NCBI GenBank assembly: GCA_021730855.1
Contig: JAKFYM010000414.1
Coordinates: forward strand, 1-11,003
DNA from: Bdellovibrionales bacterium
Lineage (GTDB): Bacteria; Bdellovibrionota; UBA1018; CAIPTA01
Length of the DNA stretch: 11,003 bases
Direction: 5' to 3'
Each line of letters starts with the position of its first letter. Position 1 is the stretch's first letter. The notes under the pieces are model-generated. The model ran no database searches. It saw only the letters and a program-made list of their open reading frames with translations, and was not told the DNA's origin. Of the stretch, positions 6,400 to 11,003 are shown in pieces. Position numbers and translations under genes: made by a program.

Positions 6400-7116
6400 A
6401 TGTTCCCCCTAACCACATCCATCCGAAGCCCTGAAATCCCCCTCGATAGCCCCCTCATAAAAGACATCCGGGCTTTCCTTCGTCAGCGGGATTATCCCTG
6501 CATCGCCGCCCTGCGCGCCCTGGAGCGGAATGAACTGCAGGGGGCCATTTACCAGGATTTCGGCTCGGTTGCCTTCCGAGACGAGCTGCGCTTGCACCTA
6601 TCGCAGTTTTTGCAGGAACAAAAACAATCTGAATCCGACTACCTCACCTTCTTGGCCGTATTTGAGGGCCCGGCTGTCTTTTCCGAAGAGGAGTTCGAAC
6701 ACCGCCTGTGGCAAGAGCTATCGGCCCTCACTTCCGAGGAAGATCGCGCCTCCGACTGGGGATCGAACGTCTCGAATCCGGAACAAGAGAGTTTTTCCTT
6801 TTGCCTTTTCGGTGAGCCCTTTTTTGTGGTGGGACTGCATCCGGGGAGCACAAGAAAAGGCCGTCGCTTTTCGCGGCCCACACTTATTTTCAATGTCTTT
6901 CGCCAGTTCGAGTCGCTGCAAAAAAAAGGGGCTTACGACCCAATGGTGCGCACCAATCGCCTACGCGATCTCAAATTTGACGGCAGCGTGAACCCCATGG
7001 TGGAAGAGTTCGGGGAAAACTGGGAATCCATCCAGTTTTCTGGCAAGAAAAATTCGCGACAATGGAGGTGCCCATTTCGCTTCCTGCATAAACTACATAA
7101 AAAGGAGCGCGCATAA
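6400..7116 (+). CDS. YqcI/YcgG-family protein (GntA-like heme-dependent N-oxygenase family)
   Basis: A 238-residue protein with the family's ordered motifs: RAFLRQRDYPCIAA (24-37), FEGPAVFSEEEFEHRLWQEL (88-107), FSFCLFGEPFFVVGLHPGS (132-150), RRFSRPTLIFNVFRQFESL (155-173), DGSVNPMVEEFGE (194-206) and QWRCPF (221-226). Members include GntA of guanitoxin biosynthesis and related heme-dependent enzymes that hydroxylate guanidino or amino nitrogens of amino acids, so N-oxygenation of a small nitrogen compound is the likely reaction; the substrate is unknown. An in-frame stop at 6388-6390 leaves ATG 6400 as the only good upstream start, though its ribosome-binding site is weak. The stop codon abuts the next gene's ATG (TAAATG), so the two are almost certainly co-transcribed. 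A MerR-type operator lies about 180 bp upstream, between this gene and the divergent regulator. Confidence 0.85.
   Translation: MFPLTTSIRSPEIPLDSPLIKDIRAFLRQRDYPCIAALRALERNELQGAIYQDFGSVAFRDELRLHLSQFLQEQKQSESDYLTFLAVFEGPAVFSEEEFEHRLWQELSALTSEEDRASDWGSNVSNPEQESFSFCLFGEPFFVVGLHPGSTRKGRRFSRPTLIFNVFRQFESLQKKGAYDPMVRTNRLRDLKFDGSVNPMVEEFGENWESIQFSGKKNSRQWRCPFRFLHKLHKKERA
7101..7107 (+). promoter_or_regulatory. Ribosome-binding site of the DUF1989 gene inside the upstream gene
   Basis: AAAGGAG lies within the last codons of the oxygenase gene, 9 nt before the ATG at 7117-7119. It fixes the DUF1989 start and indicates coupled translation of the pair. Confidence 0.7.
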
Positions 7117-7710
7117 ATGAACGACGATAGGATCCGCATTCCGCCGCAAGGGGGCACGGCTTTTCCTTTGGCCAAAGGAGGGAAGCTCAGCATTGTGGAT
7201 CCCTACGGCGAACAAGTATGCGATCTCTTCTGTGTGGACGCCGTGAATCTTCTGGACGGTTTATCCTCGGGGCGATCCATCGACTACAACGACACCATCC
7301 ACTTTACCAACGGCCATATGCTCTATTCCAACGCTGGCAAACCACTTTTAAAAATCCTTAGTGATACCTGCGGCACCCATGATTTTCTCGTCACGCCCTG
7401 CTCCCTACAGATGTTCCAGATGCTAAACCCCGAATGCACCTACCACCCTAGCTGTCAGGAAAATCTCGCCAAAGCCTTAGCCCAGTACGATATTCCCGCC
7501 CACGTGATCACCACCACCTTCAACGCCTTCATGAATGTGCCTGTAGGCTTAGGGGGCGCCATTCGAGTGCTGGCGCCGCTTTCCAAGCCGGGCGATCAAA
7601 TCGTCTTCGAAGCCCAGCGCGATTTGATCGTGGGGCTCACTGCCTGCTCAGACGAGGGGAGCAACAACGGCTCTTGTAAGCCGATAGAGTATGCCGTGGC
7701 GCGAGAGTAA
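7117..7710 (+). CDS. DUF1989 / urea carboxylase-associated family protein
   Basis: A 197-residue cytosolic protein of the DUF1989 family. Characteristic segments are DPYGEQVCDLFCV (28-40), GLSSGRSIDYNDTIHF (48-63), LYSNAGKPLLKILSDTCGTH (69-88), VTPCSLQMF (92-100), FNAFMNVPVG (135-144) and LTACSDEGSNN (174-184). Family members include the carboxyguanidine deiminase subunits found beside urea/guanidine carboxylase, so a hydrolytic or deiminating step on a guanidino or urea-like compound is plausible. Cys85, His88 and Cys95 are placed where a metal site could be. Here only one DUF1989 gene is present and no carboxylase is in the window, so the guanidine-degradation pathway itself is not shown. 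It starts directly after the YqcI/YcgG gene's stop and is convergent with the next gene, 18 nt away. Substrate is unknown. Confidence 0.87.
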   Translation: MNDDRIRIPPQGGTAFPLAKGGKLSIVDPYGEQVCDLFCVDAVNLLDGLSSGRSIDYNDTIHFTNGHMLYSNAGKPLLKILSDTCGTHDFLVTPCSLQMFQMLNPECTYHPSCQENLAKALAQYDIPAHVITTTFNAFMNVPVGLGGAIRVLAPLSKPGDQIVFEAQRDLIVGLTACSDEGSNNGSCKPIEYAVARE

Positions 7711-7728
7711 ACGGAAAATAATTGATCG

Positions 7729-8178
7729 CTATTGCACGTAAGGGCCAATCACCAACTCCGGAGTGATCGTATATCCGTTTGCCTCAAACGCCACGCCATT
7801 CGGGCTGATCATATTGAGCTCACGGAGTGATTTGGCCAATACCGAAACACCCGAGGCCGAGGAGCTATCTGTGGAGTTTTGAATTTCTATATAAAGCTCT
7901 GTCTGCGACTCACCATTAAATTCGCGAACATATAGATTGAGGGAATTCGTGACCGACACGCCTTCAATCTCATACGTAATTTTCATCTCCCCCGACTTGC
8001 CCTGTGCGTTGGTAGTAAGGTCAATTTGATAATTCCCTGAACCGCCATTGTATCGCTGGCACGCACCGGCGCTATCACACACCCTGCCTGTCACCATGAG
8101 AAAAAATGGATCCGATCTCTCAGCAGCAAAAGAATTGGAAGATAGTAAAATGGCAAGAATGAAAAAGGCCTTAAGCAT
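7729..8178 (-). CDS. Small exported protein, unknown function
   Basis: A 149-residue protein with a signal peptide (MLKAFFILAILLSSNSFA, probable cleavage near residue 18-19). The mature part begins ERSDPFF and has two cysteines (C34, C40) in GRVCDSAGACQRY that could form a small disulfide loop. It then runs as predicted beta strands rich in Ser, Thr and Asn (YQIDLTTNAQG, MKITYEIEGVSV, LYVREF, ELYIEIQNS). It ends GYTITPELVIGPYVQ. This suggests a small periplasmic or secreted beta-sandwich. GAGGGG lies upstream of the ATG at 8176-8178 as a ribosome-binding site. I do not recognise the family. It faces the DUF1989 gene tail to tail, with no shared function implied. Confidence 0.75.
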   Translation of the reverse strand: MLKAFFILAILLSSNSFAAERSDPFFLMVTGRVCDSAGACQRYNGGSGNYQIDLTTNAQGKSGEMKITYEIEGVSVTNSLNLYVREFNGESQTELYIEIQNSTDSSSASGVSVLAKSLRELNMISPNGVAFEANGYTITPELVIGPYVQ

Positions 8179-8339
8179 AAGGTAATTCCCCTCTATGAAT
8201 TATGTTGATTTCGTAAAATACGGTATTGCTCTAGAGAAAAGATGTAAAGAGAGAATGATTCACGCTTTCAATATAATTCGCATTCGGCTGTCTTTTGAAA
8301 ACTCAGGCTTCGACCCCAAAAATGATACTTTCTTTACGC

Positions 8340-8729
8340 TTAGCGGTAGCAACTCACCACGTAAGTGACCTTCGCCTCACCGGGAGCTGTGAGGCTCACG
8401 TCGTTAATTTCTCTGCCATCGGTGAAATACTGGCTCTCAGCCACATAGCCATTCAGCGCAAGAGACACGGCCACAAGGGCGAAGCGATCATCATCGGCGC
8501 TCATGGCCAAAACATTCACCTCTAGGCCGCTCTCGGCGTTCGAGTAAATAAAAGTTTCGGGCTCTGGTCCTAACCTAAGGGTTCGTTTATCCAACAGTTC
8601 AGAAGGATTCTGCCCCTCTTCTTTATTTAACTCACAGCGGATGGCTTCCAACTTCTCTGCGGCGAGCACGCCCGGAGCCAAAGCCGAACCTAAGAGCCAC
8701 ACCCCTGCCATCATCCATATACTTTTCAT
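8340..8729 (-). CDS. Small exported two-cysteine protein, unknown function
   Basis: A 129-residue protein read from the ATG at 8727-8729, chosen because GGGGGGAT lies just before it and because a signal peptide then begins at residue 1 (MKSIWMMAGVWLLGSALAPG, then VLA|AEK, cleavage near residue 23). The frame stays open further upstream, but that extension lacks a ribosome-binding site and would bury the signal. The mature protein has one cysteine near each end (C32 in AIRCEL, C127 in VVSCYR), suggesting a disulfide that closes the fold. Between them lie beta-type segments (LRLGPEPETFIYS, GLEVNVLAMS, FALVAVSLALNGYVAE, AKVTYVVSCY). It is the neighbour of another small exported protein on the same strand, 161 nt away; they do not look like clear paralogues by eye. 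Family not recognised. Confidence 0.75.
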   Translation of the reverse strand: MKSIWMMAGVWLLGSALAPGVLAAEKLEAIRCELNKEEGQNPSELLDKRTLRLGPEPETFIYSNAESGLEVNVLAMSADDDRFALVAVSLALNGYVAESQYFTDGREINDVSLTAPGEAKVTYVVSCYR

Positions 8730-8763
8730 TTTATCCCCCCAAATTTTGCGCACTGCGGATACT

Positions 8764-8779
8764 CGAGCCCCCAGGCTCG
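8764..8779. repeat. Hairpin CGAGCC-N4-GGCTCG upstream of the exported protein gene
   Basis: A perfect 6-bp stem with loop CCCA lies about 35 bp upstream of the start at 8729, in the divergent gap to the small membrane protein gene. It is followed by no T-run. It may be an operator or an mRNA leader hairpin. Confidence 0.3.
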
Positions 8780-8822
8780 CGCTTGCCGATACAATCAAAT
8801 ACGTCTCAAGGCTTATACGCAA

Positions 8823-8848
8823 GTGCCTTTGTGTTGCAGACAAGGCAC
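8823..8848. repeat. Inverted repeat GTGCCTT-N12-AAGGCAC
   Basis: A perfect 7-bp inverted repeat with a 12-nt centre in the divergent intergenic region 8730-8924. Its place between two oppositely oriented genes suits a regulator binding site; nothing else in the sequence supports a specific role. Confidence 0.3.
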
Positions 8849-8924
8849 GTGATTGCCAATCGTCATCTTTGCCGAAAGCTTGCAATTGCCCGCTTGACCG
8901 CACGTCGTCGTCGGTGCCAACTAT

Positions 8925-9182
8925 GTGCCTATGTTTCCTCGTCTCTATACTTTCCTGCTAGCCTTGGCCGCCCTTGTGCTGGCACTCGTGGGCCTGTTAT
9001 CGATCATCACCCCCTTTCTTCCCTTAGATTTTTCAGGCTATTCTCCGCCAAGCGGACAGTGGACCACATCAACTTTTGTTGGGATCGGCATCGCGAGCAT
9101 CGCTATTGGCGTTTGGTTGTGGGTTCTTGCATGGAATCACTGGCTGCCTAAAGAAGACGGAAGTCACGCCACCCCAAGATAA
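8925..9182 (+). CDS. Small two-TM membrane protein
   Basis: An 85-residue hydrophobic protein from GTG 8925; the ATG at 8931, two codons later, is an equally good start, and neither has a clear ribosome-binding site. Two membrane segments are evident: about residues 8-34 (TFLLALAALVLALVGLLSII) and about 50-72 (FVGIGIASIAIGVWLWVLAW). They are joined by a short Pro/Ser/Gly/Thr loop (PLDFSGYSPPSGQWTTS). The C-terminus is short and charged (LPKEDGSHATPR). No family is recognised. It stands alone on the plus strand between an exported-protein gene and the toxin-antitoxin pair. The membrane pattern makes a real gene likely, but expression is not assured. Confidence 0.6.
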   Translation: MPMFPRLYTFLLALAALVLALVGLLSIITPFLPLDFSGYSPPSGQWTTSTFVGIGIASIAIGVWLWVLAWNHWLPKEDGSHATPR

Positions 9183-9197
9183 AAAGGTGCCTAGAAA

Positions 9198-9228
9198 CGA
9201 AGTCGCCTACTACAGTCGCGACTCTTCG
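9198..9228. repeat. Imperfect hairpin after the small membrane protein gene
   Basis: AGTCGC (9201-9206) pairs with GCGACT (9218-9223), and flanking CGA/TTCG extends the stem across a one-base bulge. It begins 16 nt after the stop at 9182. There is no T-run, so it may be at most a weak or factor-dependent 3' end. Confidence 0.3.
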
Positions 9229-9325
9229 GTCGTGAATATAGACTAACAGCCTACTCACTGCACCGGCTCATTCCCGCAAAAGTCGTATGCCTCATTTCGC
9301 TCGGGGCGTTAAGCTAAAATTCTTT

Positions 9326-9354
9326 GTGAACAAGCTGGCACTTAGCTTGCTCAC
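9326..9354. repeat. Stem of 10 pairs: GTGA-n-CAAGCT-N7-AGCTTG-n-TCAC
   Basis: A hairpin with one internal mismatch: GTGA (9326-9329) with TCAC (9351-9354), and CAAGCT (9331-9336) with AGCTTG (9344-9349), loop of 7 nt. It lies about 65 bp upstream of the toxin-antitoxin promoter. The rest of the 9183-9417 stretch shows no gene. It may be a recognition site marking the edge of the toxin-antitoxin module, or simply a 3'-end structure. Confidence 0.35.
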
Positions 9355-9417
9355 TTAGTTGTATGTACAGCTCGGAGCAGGACCCGTCAAAACCGTTAAA
9401 GCCACAGAATTTCAAAT

Positions 9418-9446
9418 TTGACTTGTACCCATACTTTGGGTACAAT
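9418..9446 (+). promoter_or_regulatory. Promoter of the toxin-antitoxin operon
   Basis: TTGACT (9418-9423) and TACAAT (9441-9446), each matching five of six consensus positions, are spaced exactly 17 nt. The start would fall close to the ribosome-binding site AGGAG (9451-9455), which is 9 nt before the toxin ATG. This is the best sigma-70-like promoter in the window. Confidence 0.8.
9423..9445. promoter_or_regulatory. Operator within the toxin-antitoxin promoter
   Basis: TTGTACCC (9423-9430) and GGGTACAA (9438-9445) form a perfect 8-bp inverted repeat around a 7-nt centre. It fills the spacer and covers the -10 box, so binding would block RNA polymerase. In HigBA-type systems the antitoxin dimer, alone or with toxin, represses its own promoter through such a site. 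Binding by the antitoxin at 9742-10050 is inferred. Confidence 0.75.
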
Positions 9447-9464
9447 TGAAAGGAGTTCACCGAT

Positions 9465-9752
9465 ATGGGCGATATTAGACAGGTGATCTGGGGAAAACGG
9501 GTTGCCAAACAGCTCGACCGGCTTCCTGATCGGATCGAAAAGAAGTTTCACGCATGGGTAAAATACGTGAGTCTCGTTGGCCTCAGAGAGACCCGTAAAC
9601 GGCCGGGATTCCACGATGAGCCGCTTGCAGGAGATCGAGCTGGTCAGCGCTCGATTCGCTTAAATAGCGCCTATAGAGCTATCTACGTGGAGCTTCTCAA
9701 CGGCAGAATTGAGATGATGGAAGTGATTGAGGTTAACAAGCATGACTACTAA
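9465..9752 (+). CDS. RelE/HigB-family toxin of a type II toxin-antitoxin system
   Basis: A 95-residue basic protein of the RelE/ParE fold. The N-terminal helices (KRVAKQLDRLPDRIEKKFHA, 11-30) are followed by a beta sheet carrying GQRSIRLNSAYRAIYVEL (60-77) and the conserved C-terminal EVIEVNKHDY (86-95), which is typical of HigB-like toxins. Such toxins are ribosome-dependent mRNA endonucleases, although catalytic residues vary and activity here is not proven. The start ATG 9465 has AGGAG 9 nt upstream and a strong promoter before it. The toxin gene comes first, as in higBA, and overlaps the antitoxin gene by 11 nt, so the two are translationally coupled. Confidence 0.85.
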   Translation: MGDIRQVIWGKRVAKQLDRLPDRIEKKFHAWVKYVSLVGLRETRKRPGFHDEPLAGDRAGQRSIRLNSAYRAIYVELLNGRIEMMEVIEVNKHDY

Positions 9753-10050
9753 AAAATGGTATGGCCTCGAGGACCTAGAAAAAAAGCATGGACCCATGAC
9801 TTTTGGTCAATTCGTAAAGGCATTCCGCGAGGCAGACGAAATCTCACAAGCGGACTACGCTAAAAAGCTGAAGATCACTCGTTCCAATCTATGCGATATT
9901 GAAAAGGGCCGCCGGTTCGTTGGTCCTGCTCTCGCCGCAAAGATCGCTAAAGCGATGGAAGTTTCGGAGCTGGCTATGATTCAACTCGCACTTCAAGACC
10001 AACTTCGAAAAGGAAAGTTTCCTTACAAAGTGGAATTGAAAAGCGCTTAG
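9742..10050 (+). CDS. XRE-family antitoxin (HigA-like)
   Basis: A 102-residue partner of the toxin just upstream. I chose the ATG at 9742-9744, preceded by GAGG at a suitable distance; a TTG at 9727 would add five residues without a ribosome-binding site. Residues about 20-77 form a Cro/C1 helix-turn-helix: MTFGQFVKAFREADEISQAD, then YAKKLKITRSNLCDIEKGRR (39-58), then GPALAAKIAKAMEV. The C-terminal tail (80-102), rich in Gln and Lys, may contact the toxin. It should neutralise the toxin and repress the operon through the inverted repeat at 9423-9445. The gene starts inside the toxin frame, and no further gene follows on the same strand for over 300 nt. Confidence 0.87.
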   Translation: MTTKKWYGLEDLEKKHGPMTFGQFVKAFREADEISQADYAKKLKITRSNLCDIEKGRRFVGPALAAKIAKAMEVSELAMIQLALQDQLRKGKFPYKVELKSA

Positions 10051-10120
10051 GTGGGAAGCTAAAAGTGGTGCCCCTTGACCGACGAGTATCACCCGGGGCT
10101 CCTACCCCTCACCCTACAGG

Positions 10121-10133
10121 CTCACTACGTGAG
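10121..10133. repeat. Hairpin CTCAC-TAC-GTGAG
   Basis: A perfect 5-bp stem with a 3-nt loop, two bases before the 24-bp palindrome. Together they would give two adjacent stem-loops in RNA from either strand. Confidence 0.35.
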
Positions 10134-10135
10134 TG

Positions 10136-10159
10136 CAATTCGGCAGGCCTGCCGAATTG
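10136..10159. repeat. 24-bp perfect palindrome
   Basis: CAATTCGGCAGG (10136-10147) is followed at once by its exact complement CCTGCCGAATTG (10148-10159), with no spacer. A perfect 24-bp palindrome is very unlikely by chance in 11 kb. It lies downstream of the antitoxin gene. It may be a dimeric protein binding site, a repeated extragenic element or a cruciform-forming site. No T-run follows, so it is not a standard terminator. Confidence 0.6.
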
Positions 10160-10310
10160 TCGAACTGCGATTCGGGATCGAAGGCCGTTTGGCAGATGTA
10201 TTCACCTTCCGGAACGGCATAGGCTAAAGTCACACCACGGAACGCGCTTCGCGCACTAGAACTGACCCTAAGCCTGGCCAACCGCCTAGCCTTCCTACAA
10301 AAAAATCCGC

Positions 10311-10329
10311 TAAATAAAACTTTTATTTA
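10311..10329. promoter_or_regulatory. AT-rich perfect palindrome before the methyltransferase gene
   Basis: TAAATAAAA (10311-10319) and TTTTATTTA (10321-10329) flank a single C. The site lies 33 bp before the methyltransferase ATG, in the place of a promoter or operator. Purely A/T arms also occur at UP-elements and at bidirectional terminators, but no GC stem is present. Confidence 0.4.
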
Positions 10330-10362
10330 TGAAATGAAATATTTCGGTGAAATAGTGCGTAA

Positions 10363-11003
10363 ATGCTCCTTACCACCCTTCCCCGCCTCCGTTGCCCTAA
10401 CTGCATTGACGCAAAATCTGGCGAACTATCTCTGCACGAGGCAAAAAAAAAGAAAGCCGCCGATGTACTGTTCGGTACCTTGGCCTGTAACGAATGCGGA
10501 TCGCAGTTCCCCATTCTGGCGGGGATTGCCGTCTTAGTAAGCGACATCGAGCGCTATCTTCAGTTTCACGTCAAGGGCATTTCCGCGCTCGTGGAGGATT
10601 CGGAAATTCCGGAACTCTATCGCTCTTCCTATTTGGAAGCGAAATCCGCTATCGAAACTGAATTCACGGAAGAAGACCTCGAATCCCAGCGAATGAATGC
10701 GCTTTACTACATGAATCACTACGCACGCGCAGGCCAAGCTAAAAAGATCCCTTGGTGGCGTCCCAAAAAAGATTTCAGCCCGGAAATTGATCGCCTGGTA
10801 AAAAACTTCTGGGACAACGGCCCCTTCTCGAAGATTGCCGAATGGACCAAGACCTACAAAAACAAAAATGCCATTGAGCTGGGATGCGGATCCGGCGGCT
10901 TAGCCCAGGTTCTCGCGAAGACGGTCGATTCTTACCTAGGCATTGATAGCGCGTTTGTCGGCATCGCACTCGCCCGGCATATCAACCTTGGCACGCCCTA
11001 TCC
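10363..11003 (+). CDS. SAM methyltransferase with N-terminal Trm112-like zinc ribbon (3' end outside window)
   Basis: The frame from ATG 10363 stays open to the right edge, giving 213 residues of an incomplete protein; an in-frame TAA directly precedes the ATG, so this is the most upstream start. Residues 9-58 look like a Trm112/UPF0434-type zinc ribbon: LRCPNC (C11, C14), then LACNECGSQFPILAGIAVLV (C42, C45). A helical linker follows (about 65-150). From about 168 a Rossmann methyltransferase begins: NAIELGCGSGGLAQVLA (motif I, about 169-185) and YLGIDSAFVG (191-200), with Asp195 in the place that usually binds the SAM ribose. Such fused zinc-ribbon methyltransferases occur in bacteria; the substrate (small molecule, RNA or protein) cannot be told. 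No strong ribosome-binding site is seen, and an AT-rich palindrome lies just upstream. Confidence 0.8.
   Translation, partial: MLLTTLPRLRCPNCIDAKSGELSLHEAKKKKAADVLFGTLACNECGSQFPILAGIAVLVSDIERYLQFHVKGISALVEDSEIPELYRSSYLEAKSAIETEFTEEDLESQRMNALYYMNHYARAGQAKKIPWWRPKKDFSPEIDRLVKNFWDNGPFSKIAEWTKTYKNKNAIELGCGSGGLAQVLAKTVDSYLGIDSAFVGIALARHINLGTPY

Larger units (their letters stand above)
10051..10362. other. Gene-free stretch with several palindromes
   Basis: No convincing gene is seen in these 312 nt. Structures noted are a CTCAC-TAC-GTGAG hairpin at 10121-10133, a 24-bp perfect palindrome directly after it (10136-10159), a small GCGC-TTC-GCGC hairpin at 10244-10254 and an AT-rich 19-bp palindrome at 10311-10329. 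The dense secondary structure would suit a non-coding RNA, a transcription boundary or a recombination site; none is established. Confidence 0.45.

Noticed and set aside
8730..8903. An N-terminal extension of the exported protein at 8340-8729
   Set aside because: It lacks a ribosome-binding site and would place a normal signal peptide in the middle of the chain; the ATG at 8729 has GGGGGGAT before it.
9240..9314. An integron attC site beside the toxin-antitoxin genes
   Set aside because: GTTAAGC at 9308-9314 fits the right core, but the left core is imperfect (GACTAAC), the inner arms pair poorly, and no matching site is found after the antitoxin.
1..11003. tRNA, rRNA, CRISPR array, insertion sequence or prophage genes
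   Set aside because: No cloverleaf, no regular spaced repeats, no transposase or integrase motifs were seen on either strand.

Overview
The window reads as chromosomal DNA of a Gram-negative bacterium. Evidence is an outer-membrane barrel-like protein ending in Phe, several Sec signal peptides and Shine-Dalgarno-led genes. Medium GC and the style of the short helix-turn-helix regulator at 2998-3288 fit a Bdellovibrionota-like organism, but that is an inference from memory of the group and no rRNA or marker gene is present to settle it. No tRNA, rRNA, CRISPR array, transposase or integrase was seen.

Layout. (1) 1-543: C-terminal part of a gene entering from the left, probably YcaO-like. It meets head-on, with a 48-nt overlap, a minus-strand sensor cluster: OmpR-type response regulator (496-1239), six-TM histidine kinase (1226-2926, overlapping the regulator by 14 nt), and a small XRE-type regulator (2998-3288). 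(2) 3497-4384: minus-strand exported barrel-like protein. (3) 4642-7710: the most unusual block. A minus-strand gene encodes a MerR-type DNA-binding domain and coiled coil fused to a shortened bacterial DNA polymerase III alpha (DnaE-like) palm/fingers segment. Divergent from it, with a perfect MerR-style operator between, lies a tightly coupled pair: a YqcI/YcgG-family (GntA-like, heme-dependent N-oxygenase family) protein and a DUF1989/urea-carboxylase-associated protein. (4) 7729-9182: two small exported two-cysteine proteins (minus) and a small two-TM protein (plus). (5) 9418-10050: a HigBA/RelE-type toxin-antitoxin pair with a consensus-like promoter whose -10 box lies in a perfect inverted repeat, followed by a gene-free stretch rich in palindromes. 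(6) 10363 to the right edge: start of a methyltransferase carrying its own Trm112-like zinc ribbon.

How the genes may work together. The kinase and regulator form a two-component system. The MerR-polymerase fusion is placed to control itself and the N-oxygenase/DUF1989 pair from one operator. Its normal MerR effector domain is replaced by a polymerase fold that has lost the thumb and at least one catalytic Asp, so a nucleotide- or DNA-sensing transcription regulator is a more likely reading than a working replicase. This is the best candidate for an undescribed system in the window.
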